A DNA stretch of 35,570 bases from Myxococcales bacterium. Lineage in GTDB: Bacteria; Myxococcota_A; Bradymonadia; Bradymonadales; Bradymonadaceae. A program made the translations under genes and the position numbers. The first letter of the stretch is position 1. Each line of letters begins with the position of its first letter. The notes under the pieces were generated by a model, which saw only the letters and a program-made list of their open reading frames with translations, was not told the origin of the DNA and did no database searches. Shown here in pieces: positions 15,622 to 23,917 of this stretch. The stretch covers positions 1 through 35,570 of the forward strand of contig SKQC01000165.1 in the NCBI GenBank assembly GCA_007119175.1, written 5' to 3'.

Positions 15622-15704
15622 CGCATGCCCCCGACGCTCAACTGCACCGAGACCGCACGCCCCCGACGCTCAACTGCACCGAGATCGCACTCCCCCCGAC
15701 GCTC
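15622..15704. repeat. 32-33-base tandem repeat, two full and one partial copy
   Basis: CGACGCTCAACTGCACCGAG recurs with the first base at 15632 and 15664, and a partial copy (CGACGCTCAC) starts at 15697. It ends just after the stop codon side of the WbpM-like gene, so it is in that gene's 3' flank. Confidence 0.7.
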
Positions 15705-15711
15705 ACTTACA

Positions 15712-17640
15712 TCAGGCGGTATCGAGAGCCACGATCTTGCCGGACTTGGTGAGCCGCTCGTATTCCTCGAGTCCGTTCTGGTCGGTGTCGTAGGTGGGAA
15801 TCAGGCGATGGAGACTTCGCCGCACGCTCTTTTCTGAGCCATCTTCGGCGACCTCCAGAAGAGTCGACAGCTCGTCGAGTGTCTCCTGGTCGGGCCCGCT
15901 ATTTTCGCCGCCGATAAAGATCTTTTCATGCTCCGTGCGATCGAGCTCTTCACGGTCCAGGGCGAGCTCCTCGAAGAGCTTTTCGCCGGGCCGGATCCCC
16001 GTGATCTCAATGGGAACCTCGTCTTCGCTCAGCCCGGATAATCGAATCATATCGCGGGCCAGATCGATGATCTTGACCGGCTCGCCCATATCCAAAATAA
16101 AGAGCTCTCCCGACTTAAAGCTGGCCGCCTGCAGCACCAATTGGGTCGCCTCGGGGATGGTCATAAAATAGCGCGTCATCTCCCGGTGGGTCACCGTGAC
16201 CGGGCCGCCCTCTTTTATCTGGCCGCGGAAGATGGGAATCACACTGCCATTCGAGCCCAGCACGTTGCCAAAGCGAACGGCACAATAATTGGTCTCATCG
16301 CTGCTCAAAGACAGATGGCGCACATATAGCTCGGACGCCCGCTTGGTGGCCCCCATGACGCTGGTGGGGTTGACCGCTTTATCCGTCGAGATCAATACGA
16401 AGGACTTCGCGCCGCTCTTGTTGGCGAGATCGGCGACCACTTTGGTGCCGCCCAGATTATTTTTGACCGCCTCTGCCGGATGAGCCTCCATCAACGGGAC
16501 GTGTTTATAGGCCGCGGCGTGCAAAATGACGTCCGGGCGATGCTCCTCAAAGACCGCCGCCATCCGGTCTGCGTCGGTCACATCGGCGATGCTCGGCACG
16601 AGATTGTCGTGAAAATCGGCGAGCTCCCGGTGGACCAAAAATAGCGGTGTCTCCGCACAATCGACCATCACCAGCCGATCGGGATTAAAGCGCAAGATCT
16701 GCCGGCATATCTCGGAGCCAATCGAGCCCCCGGCGCCGGTGACCAATACCCGCTGCCCCTCCAGATATCGACCGATTCGACCTGTATCGAGTTCCACTGG
16801 CGCTCGGCCCAAAAGGTCGGTGATCGCCACTTCCCGGAGCTGATTGACCGACACTCGTCCCTCGACGACGGTCTCGAAGGCGGGCACGATCCGCGCCGTG
16901 ATCTCGGAGCGCCGCGCCAGATCGATGACTCGGCGAATGACGTCGCGCCCCGCCGAGGGCATGGCGATGATGACCTCCTCGACGCCGTGCTTTTCCACCA
17001 TCGCCGGCAGGGCGTCGATGGGGCCAATCACCCGCACGCCATGGACCCGAAGCCCCTGCTTATAGGGATCGTCGTCGAGAAATCCCACCGGTCGATAGGC
17101 GATCATTCGATTGCGCGTGATCTCGCGCATCAGCGCCTCGCCCGTATCGCCGGCGCCGGCGATCAGGACCGGCACACGCGGCTTGTCGCCGCTGCGGTTA
17201 ACCACGGTCTCGCGCATCATCCGGATCCCGCCCCGGGCGCTGCCGATCAAAAATAGGCAGAGTCCGAAATCGAGGATAAAAATGGAGCGGGGAATCGCAT
17301 TGGGCGCCAGAAATAAAAAGCTCACCGCCACCCAGGCCCCGGACGCCGCCACCAATGCCCGCGTCAGAGCCACCACATCGTAGAGGCTGACGTATTTCCA
17401 CCACCCCTGAAACATGCGCAATGCGCCGAAGACCACCAATTTGACGGCCAGCATCGGCAGCAAGCCCTGCCACATCACCTCCGCCTGATTGGTGGGAATT
17501 GCGAAATCAAAGCGCAGTACAAACGCCGCCATATAGGCCAGCGAAAATAATAGCGCGTGAATGCCCACCAACATCACCACTCGTGCCCAACGAGGGATCC
17601 GCGGGAGGCGGTCTATCCATGACACGTTTGCTGCTGCCAT
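15712..17640 (-). CDS. Membrane-bound nucleotide-sugar 4,6-dehydratase, WbpM/FlaA1/CapD type
   Basis: 642 aa from the ATG at 17640, with GAGGAAG seven bases upstream. Four hydrophobic N-terminal segments (about 20-135) anchor it in the inner membrane. A first Rossmann-like domain (VLIAGAGDTGEAL, 158-170) is followed by the catalytic SDR domain with NAD-binding VLVTGAGGSIGSE (298-310), AAAYKHVPLMEAHP, and STDKAVNPTSVMGATKR. The Met-x3-Lys in VMGATK replaces the Tyr-x3-Lys of ordinary SDRs, as in FlaA1/WbpM enzymes. The family removes water from UDP-GlcNAc-type sugars to make 4-keto-6-deoxy sugars for O-antigen, capsule or glycan. It is the last gene of a minus-strand group with a nucleotidyltransferase and a glycosyltransferase, which supports polysaccharide synthesis. 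Confidence 0.95.
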   Translation of the reverse strand: MAAANVSWIDRLPRIPRWARVVMLVGIHALLFSLAYMAAFVLRFDFAIPTNQAEVMWQGLLPMLAVKLVVFGALRMFQGWWKYVSLYDVVALTRALVAASGAWVAVSFLFLAPNAIPRSIFILDFGLCLFLIGSARGGIRMMRETVVNRSGDKPRVPVLIAGAGDTGEALMREITRNRMIAYRPVGFLDDDPYKQGLRVHGVRVIGPIDALPAMVEKHGVEEVIIAMPSAGRDVIRRVIDLARRSEITARIVPAFETVVEGRVSVNQLREVAITDLLGRAPVELDTGRIGRYLEGQRVLVTGAGGSIGSEICRQILRFNPDRLVMVDCAETPLFLVHRELADFHDNLVPSIADVTDADRMAAVFEEHRPDVILHAAAYKHVPLMEAHPAEAVKNNLGGTKVVADLANKSGAKSFVLISTDKAVNPTSVMGATKRASELYVRHLSLSSDETNYCAVRFGNVLGSNGSVIPIFRGQIKEGGPVTVTHREMTRYFMTIPEATQLVLQAASFKSGELFILDMGEPVKIIDLARDMIRLSGLSEDEVPIEITGIRPGEKLFEELALDREELDRTEHEKIFIGGENSGPDQETLDELSTLLEVAEDGSEKSVRRSLHRLIPTYDTDQNGLEEYERLTKSGKIVALDTA

Positions 17641-17758
17641 ACTGCGACTTCCTCACCCTACAAACTGAAAATACCTTACCCTCTATGGTGTTGAATCGCC
17701 TCCGTTTTATCAAATTTGTGAGTGGTTTCCCAGTGCTTTGAGCAGAACTATCCGCGGC

Positions 17759-18802
17759 TCACGAAACCACTCCACGTCCAGCGTAGAAACGATGCATCAT
17801 CCGCCCGATCCGATGGGGACCATATAGAAAATGCCGAGCCACGCCGGAGAGTTTGGTCGGCGCTCCGTCGAGGACGAGCATGGTGGCCGCCTGCAGGGGC
17901 ACGGCCCGCCAGGGGCCGACCTGCGGCGTCATGGCGACCAGTGACGCCTCCAGGTCACTGCTCGGCAGTTCTGCCAGGCAACCGCGCATCGCCCGGGCCG
18001 ACGCCGCTGCCAACGCCTGCACCGTCGCATCGGCGCTCCCATCAAATAGCGGCGGCGACCGGCCGGTCAATCGCGCCATCGTATGCAGCGGCCACTGCAC
18101 GATACCCGATAATCCCCACCGCCGCGCATCGTCGAGCAGCCCCGCCGAATCGACTCTGTCGGCGAGATGATCGCACCATCCGGCGATATCCAATAATCCC
18201 TTTGCAAACCCCATATGGTGGTGAAAATGCAGCGCCAGATGCAAAAGCAGCAAATCGTCGGGCAATACATCGACCTCGAGCCCATTATCGAAACCAAAGC
18301 TTATCCGCCCATCAAAGCATCGCCACAGCGGTACCGTGGGCACTCGCGGCTCTGCTGGTGACCAGTGCAACTCCACCTCCACGCCGTGAATCCGATGTAC
18401 CCAGGACTCCTGATTATGAGCCCACATCCTCGGCATTTCACCCCGTTTTCGCCGATAGCCCAGCTCGATCAGCCGCCACCGGGCGGCCTCCAGATCGCCG
18501 GGTAAAATCAATAGATCGATATCGCCGGTCGTCCGCGCTCGCCGGCCCCCGAAGAGGCGGCGCTCTAAGGGCTCGCCTTTGAGCAATATAAATGGCAGAT
18601 CATCGCCGAAATGCTCGGCAATATCCCCCAGTGAACGGCGAAGAACGGCCAGGGTGATTTTGTGAAATCGTTGGTATTTTGACAAATTTTTCGAATTCCC
18701 AACAAGTTCTAAGCCGAGACCCCGAATAAAATTTGGTATTTCCGTAGATACGCCGAACGCCTCTAATACGGCGCCAATATGTGAAAACCGCCGTTGATTC
18801 AT
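17759..18802 (-). CDS. NTP_transf_5-type nucleotidyltransferase family protein
   Basis: 347 aa from the ATG at 18802, with a GGGGGAG stretch just upstream. The core shows LPFILLKGEPLERRL (69-83) and TTGDIDLLI (91-99). The Lys and the Asp94-x-Asp96 pair are the usual nucleotide/metal site of this uncharacterised nucleotidyltransferase family. A histidine cluster (HLALHFHHHMGF) lies in the middle, also typical of the family. Such proteins are common in exopolysaccharide and asparagine-synthetase-type peptide clusters; their substrate is not known. It starts 71 bases after the GT2 gene stop and precedes the dehydratase by 118 bases. Confidence 0.85.
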   Translation of the reverse strand: MNQRRFSHIGAVLEAFGVSTEIPNFIRGLGLELVGNSKNLSKYQRFHKITLAVLRRSLGDIAEHFGDDLPFILLKGEPLERRLFGGRRARTTGDIDLLILPGDLEAARWRLIELGYRRKRGEMPRMWAHNQESWVHRIHGVEVELHWSPAEPRVPTVPLWRCFDGRISFGFDNGLEVDVLPDDLLLLHLALHFHHHMGFAKGLLDIAGWCDHLADRVDSAGLLDDARRWGLSGIVQWPLHTMARLTGRSPPLFDGSADATVQALAAASARAMRGCLAELPSSDLEASLVAMTPQVGPWRAVPLQAATMLVLDGAPTKLSGVARHFLYGPHRIGRMMHRFYAGRGVVS

Positions 18803-18873
18803 AACTCCCCCGCACTCATTTTCATTTTTCCCGCGGCGCTATCTCGGGCCCTGCATCCGTGGAGACGGTGCAG

Positions 18874-19779
18874 TCACGAGGTCTGAGACCTGGCCGGGCT
18901 TCGAGCATCGGTCAGATGACGAGCGACCACCCTGTGATTGACCGAAAATTGGCGCTCTTCGCGCCGCGTGGGCGCCCGGTTTCGGCGCTCAAATAGCCAC
19001 CGACCGCCGCCGGCGGCGCTCGCCGCGCGGTAGATTCCGGTTTTGACTAGATTGCCCGCATATTGTTCCACCATGGCCAGCGGCGCCTGCCGAAAGTCGC
19101 GGACAAAGATCGTGCGCTGATACCCCAGGGCCAACAGCGCCTGCCGCATTGCCGAGGGCGACCAGCTTTCGTGGTAGGCGTAACCGACACGCCGCATCAC
19201 GGCAAAATTCTGGTCGGCCAATACGCGCATCAGATAATCGGCGTCCTGTGCCCGACGAAGGCGAGGATCGAAGCGGTGGCGAAGAGCCTGACGGCGACGG
19301 AGCATGATCGGGGGAAATCCGATATCGGGAAGCCGGCGGCGCGTATTTCGCCGAATCTCAACGGCCTCTTGCCCAAATTGGCGAATGCCGGTCAATTCGC
19401 CATTGCCGTCGACCACGGCCAGCGACATGCCCACCGCCGCCAGATCGTCGCGGCTTTCTATCACCGCCAATTGGTGAGCCAATTTATCGGGATAATACCA
19501 GTCGTCGGCGTCGAGCATGCAGATAAAGCGGCCCCGGGCCATCTCAAGGCCCTTCTGGCGAGCCACCGAGCGTCCACGATTGCGGGCGAATCGAACCAGT
19601 CGGATGCGGCGATCGCCGATCTTTTCGACGATGGGGCAAATAGGTGTAGGCGAGCCGTCGTCGATGACCACACATTCCCAATTGGCCATGGTCTGAGCCC
19701 GCAGCGACGCCAGGGCCTTTGCCAGTGTATCACCGGCGTTAAAACAGGGAGTGATGACGGTGACCCGTGGCGTCGTCAC
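18874..19779 (-). CDS. Family 2 glycosyltransferase (GT-A fold)
   Basis: 301 aa from a GTG at 19779 that overlaps the stop of the ChaC-like gene as GTGA, so translation is probably coupled. The N-terminal VTVITPCFNAGDTLAKAL, CVVIDDGS and the DADDWYYPD motif (GT2 DxD-type metal/donor site) identify the family. It has no membrane helix and the C-terminal tail is Arg-rich. It should transfer a sugar from a nucleotide donor during surface polysaccharide assembly; donor and acceptor are unknown. Confidence 0.9.
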   Translation of the reverse strand: MTTPRVTVITPCFNAGDTLAKALASLRAQTMANWECVVIDDGSPTPICPIVEKIGDRRIRLVRFARNRGRSVARQKGLEMARGRFICMLDADDWYYPDKLAHQLAVIESRDDLAAVGMSLAVVDGNGELTGIRQFGQEAVEIRRNTRRRLPDIGFPPIMLRRRQALRHRFDPRLRRAQDADYLMRVLADQNFAVMRRVGYAYHESWSPSAMRQALLALGYQRTIFVRDFRQAPLAMVEQYAGNLVKTGIYRAASAAGGGRWLFERRNRAPTRREERQFSVNHRVVARHLTDARSPARSQTS

Positions 19780-20309
19780 TGCTCATCCCGAAGAATTGTG
19801 CGCAGCGCTTTGTCGACGGCGAAGACGTGCTCATCGTCGACGTCAAATTGGCGCAGCGATTCCGCAAGCCGCAGTACATATTCCGTATTGGGACCGCTTG
19901 GCCCGCAGGCATGACAGACCTGTCGGGCGATCTCTGTCGGCGAAGCCGGCCCTAAAAAATTGGGGTTATCCTCGGTGGCCACGTATACCAGCGCCTCGTC
20001 GACGGCGACCTGCGAAGCGCCTGAATAAACGGCCACCCGGTGGCGCTCATATCCCCCTTTTTCGCGATGATCGAGTTTGGCCAAAACCCGCGATGCCTCG
20101 TCGCCCTCGATCTTAAAAGCCATCCCCCAGGTGGCCGCCGAGTCGTCGGGCAATAAGGTGACCACCCGTCCGGGATTGCCGGGCACGCCGCGGTGATCGA
20201 AAGAACCCTGATAAAAGCGGCGCTGCCAGCCGCGGACAAAGCCCACCCGTCGATCTACCCAGGCAAAGCCCGGTTTCCAGATCAGTGAGCCGTAGCCGAA
20301 TATCCACAT
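19776..20309 (-). CDS. chaC: ChaC-like gamma-glutamylcyclotransferase
   Basis: 177 aa from the ATG at 20309, preceded by GGAGAG at eight bases. A longer frame to 20423 adds residues without family likeness. The fold signature FGYGSLIWKPGF begins at residue 4 and the catalytic Glu lies in REKGGY (Glu83), both typical of ChaC proteins, which cleave the gamma-glutamyl bond of glutathione to give 5-oxoproline and Cys-Gly. Length is normal for the ChaC2 type. It is cytoplasmic. Its end overlaps the glycosyltransferase start by four bases, an unusual partner for a glutathione enzyme, so operon membership may be incidental. Confidence 0.9.
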   Translation of the reverse strand: MWIFGYGSLIWKPGFAWVDRRVGFVRGWQRRFYQGSFDHRGVPGNPGRVVTLLPDDSAATWGMAFKIEGDEASRVLAKLDHREKGGYERHRVAVYSGASQVAVDEALVYVATEDNPNFLGPASPTEIARQVCHACGPSGPNTEYVLRLAESLRQFDVDDEHVFAVDKALRTILRDEQ

Positions 20310-20497
20310 CGCGTTATCTCTCCATGCCGTTGCCGGGTTGCGATCAGGCTTGATACCCCTAAATCTATTGCCGCCCCCCCACAAGGACAAGCCATCACCT
20401 TTTGCCAACAATCTCGCCATCACTGCACTTCCCCGAAAAAGTCTGATAAATGGATCGTCGTCGCTGGCGTCACTTTATTTAAAGCAGGTCTAATTCC

Positions 20498-21907
20498 ATG
20501 ACGATCGCCGTTCCCCCTCAACCGATCTTTGGAAAAATCCGCCACGTCCACATGGTGGGCATCGGCGGAATCGGCATGAGCAGCATCGCCGACGTTCTGC
20601 TGGAATGGGGCTTTGTGGTCAGCGGCTCCGATCTGCACAGCTCGCAGATCACGACCCAATTACAAAAGCGCGGCGCCACCGTCTTCATCGGTCACGAAGA
20701 AAAAAATGTGGGCGACGCCGATGTGGTGGTCCACACCAGCGCCATCGATGCCAGCGACAACCCGGAGACCCGCGCCGGTCTTACGCGCGGGCTTCCCGTC
20801 ATCAATCGCGCCGAGATGCTGGCGGCGCTGACGCGGCGCAAATTCGGGGTCGGCATCGCCGGGACTCACGGCAAGACGACCACCACTACCCTGGCGGGCC
20901 ACGTGGTGCGCGCCGGCGGGCTCGATCCGACGATCATCGTCGGCGGGCGGGTCCACGGGTTTGAGGAGCGAAACGCCGTGGCCGGAAGCGGTGATATCGT
21001 GGTCGTCGAGGCCGACGAATTCGACCGCACCTTCTTGAAATTATCCCCATCTCTGGCGGTGATCACCAATATCGAGTGGGAGCACGTCGATATCTACGAT
21101 GACCTCGAGGATACGCGCCGGGCATTTGTCGAATTCGCCAATAAGGTGCCCTTTTACGGCGCCATTATCGCCTGCGTCGACGATCCGGAGGTGCGCCGCA
21201 TCATTCCTCGCCTAAAGCCGCGTGTCGTCAGCTACGGAACTGCCGAGGAGGCCAGGCTTCGCGCCGTCGACGTGCGCGACGAGGGGTTTTATAGCCATTT
21301 TACAGTCGCATTAGACGGCGAGCCACTGGGCGAGGTCTCATTAAAGGCGCCGGGAGCCCATAATATGCGAAATGCCCTGGCCGCCATCGGCGTGGGACTC
21401 GAATTGCGCATTCCCTTTGAGCAAATTGCCGAGGGACTCGCCGATTTTTCCGGCGTCTTTCGCCGCTTTCACAAGCGGGCCGACATCAATGGCGTGCTCG
21501 TCATCGACGACTACGCCCATCATCCCACCGAGGTAGAAGCCACCTTAAAGGCCGCCCGGCGCGGCTGGGGAGATCGCCGCATCGTCGCCGTCTTTCAGCC
21601 CCACCTTTATTCGCGGACCAAAAAATTCCACCGCGAATTCGGCGAGGCCTTAGGCTGTGCCGACCTGGTGGTCCTCACCGACGTCTACCCGTCGCGCGAA
21701 GCGCCCATCGACGGCGTCGACGGCCAACTCATTGTCGATCATATAAAAGAGCAGGGCCACGAATCGGTGGACTACGTCGCCGACAAAACACAGCTCGCCG
21801 ATCATCTGCTGGACATCGTCTCTCCAGGCGATCTGGTCTTGACCATGGGCGCCGGCGATATAAGCCAGATCGGCGCGCAATTTGCAGAACAACTACAACG
21901 GCTCTGA
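20498..21907 (+). CDS. murC: UDP-N-acetylmuramate--L-alanine ligase (MurC)
   Basis: 469 aa, normal length. Landmarks are the N-terminal HMVGIGGIGMSSIA (18-31) with VSGSD, the ATP loop AGTHGKTTTT (121-130), VVEADEFDRTF, the TNIEWEHVDIY block, and DDYAHHPTEV in the C-terminal domain. It adds L-Ala to UDP-MurNAc in the cytoplasm, the first peptide step of peptidoglycan synthesis. The start at 20498 has AGG about eight bases upstream. The relative Mpl is excluded as less likely because the sequence shows MurC-type IGGIGMSS and ordinary length. The gene stands alone here, outside any mur/fts cluster. A MITE-like repeat begins at its stop codon. Confidence 0.95.
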   Translation: MTIAVPPQPIFGKIRHVHMVGIGGIGMSSIADVLLEWGFVVSGSDLHSSQITTQLQKRGATVFIGHEEKNVGDADVVVHTSAIDASDNPETRAGLTRGLPVINRAEMLAALTRRKFGVGIAGTHGKTTTTTLAGHVVRAGGLDPTIIVGGRVHGFEERNAVAGSGDIVVVEADEFDRTFLKLSPSLAVITNIEWEHVDIYDDLEDTRRAFVEFANKVPFYGAIIACVDDPEVRRIIPRLKPRVVSYGTAEEARLRAVDVRDEGFYSHFTVALDGEPLGEVSLKAPGAHNMRNALAAIGVGLELRIPFEQIAEGLADFSGVFRRFHKRADINGVLVIDDYAHHPTEVEATLKAARRGWGDRRIVAVFQPHLYSRTKKFHREFGEALGCADLVVLTDVYPSREAPIDGVDGQLIVDHIKEQGHESVDYVADKTQLADHLLDIVSPGDLVLTMGAGDISQIGAQFAEQLQRL

Positions 21908-22218
21908 ACCGCAAAGGACGCAAAGAAGGCACAAAGGTTTGGTTGGGCACCTTCGGGGCGGGGGCCCGTGGTCAAATAACCACCGAAGTTCTTTCGACAT
22001 GATACCATCCAGCCAGCATGAGCACGGGAGTCGCTACGCCGAAAAGGCCTCCAGGGATCAAATAACCACCGAAGTTCTTTCAACATGATAACATCGAGCC
22101 GGTATGAGTTCTGGAGTCACTGCGTCGAAAGGGCCTCGCAGGATTTGAATCTCCCCCGATTGCCCGACCGACAGCACCTGACCGAACCTTTGTGTTTTCT
22201 TCGCGCTCTTTGCGGTTC
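21906..22218 (+). repeat. MITE-like interspersed repeat, copy 1 (with internal duplication)
   Basis: The ends are 34-base imperfect inverted repeats: GAACCGCAAAGGACGCAAAG... on the left and the inverse of CGCGCTCTTTGCGGTTC on the right. The inside matches copy 2 (23686-23910) read on the opposite strand, including TTTGGTTGGGCACCTTCGGG and GGGCCTCGCAGGATTTGAAT. An 86-base internal segment (CAAATAACCACCGAAGTTCTTTC at 21973 and again at 22059) is duplicated, which explains the larger size. It carries no gene. It starts on the murC stop codon. Confidence 0.75.
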
Positions 22219-22302
22219 CCCGTAGTTGTTTTTTCTTCGCGCTCTTTGCGGTTCCCCGTAGTTGTTTTTTCTTCGCGCTCTTTGCGGTTCCCCGTAGTTT
22301 TT
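22195..22302 (+). repeat. 36-base terminal unit repeated three times
   Basis: Units at 22195-22230, 22231-22266 and 22267-22302 are almost identical and contain CTTCGCGCTCTTTGCGGTTC followed by CCCGTAGTT. The unit is the right end of the MITE-like repeat, so the end was amplified in place. The third copy stops eight bases before the ribosome site of the DUF4349 gene and must lie in its leader. Confidence 0.85.
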
Positions 22303-22316
22303 GACACCCGAGGTCG

Positions 22317-23162
22317 ATGATGTCCCGATATTTTAAAACCCTCGTGCTGGCGGTGATTTTGCCCGGCTTTTTGGCCTGCGGCAGCACGCAGAGTGCACAG
22401 AGTGCGCCGCCACCGCCACCACCGTCACAGCCGCAGGGGCATCAGCAGATAGCGGAACGGGCGCCGGCTTATGACGATGTACTTGTCGAGTCGGCCGCTC
22501 CCTCCAGTCGCGGGTCCACGAGCACCTATGCCTCGCGAGGAGCGACGGCCCAACCGCAGCCCGACCCCCCACCGGATGCCGAACTTCCCGAGGTGGATGC
22601 CGAACAGGCGCGCGACCAGCAATTGATCTATACGGGGGCTATCGTCCTCGCCATCTATGATGTGGAGGCCATCCAGCGCGAAGCGCTGAGCCTCGTCGAG
22701 GAGTTGGGTGGCTACGTCTCGGAGCGCTCCTCAAATCAGATGACGATCCGAGTGCCCGCCGCAAAATTCCGGGACGCCCTCGACGAGTTGTCGGCACTGG
22801 GCGACGTGCTCGACAAGAGCTGGAAAGCCCAGGACGTCACCGAAGAGATGCGAGATCTCGACATCCGGCTGCGAAATTCACTGGAGCTTCGAAACCGCCT
22901 CGAAGCACTTCTCGAAGAGGCGGAGTCGATTCAAGAAGCTCTGGAGATCGAGTCGGAGCTGGAGCGAATCACCCTCGAGATCGAGCGAATTCGCGGCACC
23001 CTCCAGAATATGGAAGACCGCATTGCCTACTCCACCATCGAGCTCAGCTTCGACGCCATCGAAAGCGAAGACGTGCCGGGCGATGAGTTTTTGCTTCCCT
23101 TTTCGTGGCTCTACACTCTCGGTCTGGAGGCCCTGTTGCGGGCCCCGGAGGTGTACCGATGA
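22317..23162 (+). CDS. DUF4349 domain lipoprotein
   Basis: 281 aa. Two ATGs stand side by side (22317, 22320). GAGG at 22310-22313 spaces better with the second, so the true start may be 22320. The lipoprotein-type signal ends GFLAC (Cys21, an imperfect lipobox), followed by a Pro-rich low-complexity stretch (PPPPPPSQPQ) and the DUF4349 domain (about 100-281). That domain has LIYTGAIVLAIYDVEA, GGYVSERSS, MTIRVPAAKF, a coiled-coil (about 165-245) and a final YSTIELSF. A C-terminal membrane helix, often found in the family, is short or missing. Function is unknown; members sit in the envelope. Its stop overlaps the next start as ATGA. Confidence 0.88.
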   Translation: MMSRYFKTLVLAVILPGFLACGSTQSAQSAPPPPPPSQPQGHQQIAERAPAYDDVLVESAAPSSRGSTSTYASRGATAQPQPDPPPDAELPEVDAEQARDQQLIYTGAIVLAIYDVEAIQREALSLVEELGGYVSERSSNQMTIRVPAAKFRDALDELSALGDVLDKSWKAQDVTEEMRDLDIRLRNSLELRNRLEALLEEAESIQEALEIESELERITLEIERIRGTLQNMEDRIAYSTIELSFDAIESEDVPGDEFLLPFSWLYTLGLEALLRAPEVYR

Positions 23163-23659
23163 AACCGACTGCTATGAATCTAATCGGCCGCTTTGTGTTC
23201 ATCTGTGCTCTCTGGGCAATGGTCGCCGGCTGTGGGGCGTCATTCGATATTGAAACTCCGCCGGAAATGGTGGCCGTAGAGCACGGCAGCAATAAATATG
23301 TGGGGATGACCCACGAGGGCGTAGTGGTGAGGGTCAACGTCTATTCTCAGGGAGAGGGCTCGCGGGATGTCCCGCAGGGCTCGCACGAATTCTGGCTGGC
23401 GTCGACCCGTGAGCGAATGCGGACCACCGGGGGCTATGCTTTGCTCGACGAAAAAGAGGTCCAATCCTCAGACGGCCACGGCGGCACCCGTCTTGAGTTT
23501 GGCCGCGATCAAGACGGCGTGCCCTACCGCTACTGGATCACCCTGTATGTGACCGACGACAATATCCACGTCATCGACGCCGGCGGGCGACAGGACCGCT
23601 TTGAAAATGCGCAAGACGCCGTCGAACGGGCCCTGGAAAGCTATGTGGTGGAGCGCTGA
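23159..23659 (+). CDS. Small lipoprotein of unknown function
   Basis: 166 aa starting at the ATG that overlaps the DUF4349 stop (ATGA), which supports this start over an upstream in-frame ATG at 23105. The signal peptide has a classic lipobox VAGC (Cys25). The mature part has alternating hydrophobic residues suggesting a beta-rich fold, an HGGTRLEFGRDQDG turn and a helical C-terminus. I do not recognise a family. Coupling to the DUF4349 lipoprotein suggests that the two work together in the envelope. A MITE-like repeat follows 26 bases after the stop. Confidence 0.8.
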   Translation: MKPTAMNLIGRFVFICALWAMVAGCGASFDIETPPEMVAVEHGSNKYVGMTHEGVVVRVNVYSQGEGSRDVPQGSHEFWLASTRERMRTTGGYALLDEKEVQSSDGHGGTRLEFGRDQDGVPYRYWITLYVTDDNIHVIDAGGRQDRFENAQDAVERALESYVVER

Positions 23660-23685
23660 CAACGACTCTGAACCGCAACGGCTTT

Positions 23686-23910
23686 GAACCGCAAAGGACG
23701 CAAAGAAGGCACAAAGGTTGGGGCAGAGCTATCGGTCGTGGGCCTGGGGTCATTCAAATCCTGCGAGGCCCTTTCGGCGCAGTGGCTCCAGCGCTGATGC
23801 CGGCTGGATGCTATCACGTCGAAAGAGCTTCGGTGGTTTTTTGATCACGGGCCCTCGCCCCGAAGGTGCCCAACCAAACCTTTGTGTTTTCTTCGCGCTC
23901 TTTGCGGTTC
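23686..23910 (-). repeat. MITE-like interspersed repeat, copy 2 (inverted relative to copy 1)
   Basis: 225 bases bounded by GAACCGCAAAGGACGCAAAG and, inverted, CGCGCTCTTTGCGGTTC. The reverse complement aligns with copy 1 from end to end but lacks the 86-base duplication, so it is likely nearer the ancestral form. It lies between convergent genes and could form a long hairpin acting as a two-way terminator. No coding capacity. Confidence 0.75.
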
Positions 23911-23917
23911 CCCGCAG

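Larger units (their letters stand above)
15207..15711. other. Gene-free repeat block between FG-GAP lipoproteins and the polysaccharide operon
   Basis: About 500 bases without a convincing gene. Several frames are open on both strands, but only because the tandem repeats lack stop codons. It holds two nested imperfect inverted repeats, a 29-30-base tandem array and a 32-33-base tandem array, listed separately. It presumably also contains the promoter of the lipoprotein gene at 15206 (minus strand), but no clear -35/-10 pair was found. Confidence 0.7.

Noticed and set aside
17722-18582. 286-codon plus-strand frame
   Set aside because: Antisense to the nucleotidyltransferase with its GDIDLL motif. 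The translation is Arg/Pro/Ser-rich without domains.
22058-22387. Minus-strand frame with repeated GTAKSAKKK-type peptide
   Set aside because: It is the translation of the MITE-like repeat end and its 36-base units, a common false gene.
23105-23158. Longer N-terminus for the small lipoprotein
   Set aside because: It would lie inside the DUF4349 gene, and the signal peptide and ATGA coupling begin at 23159.
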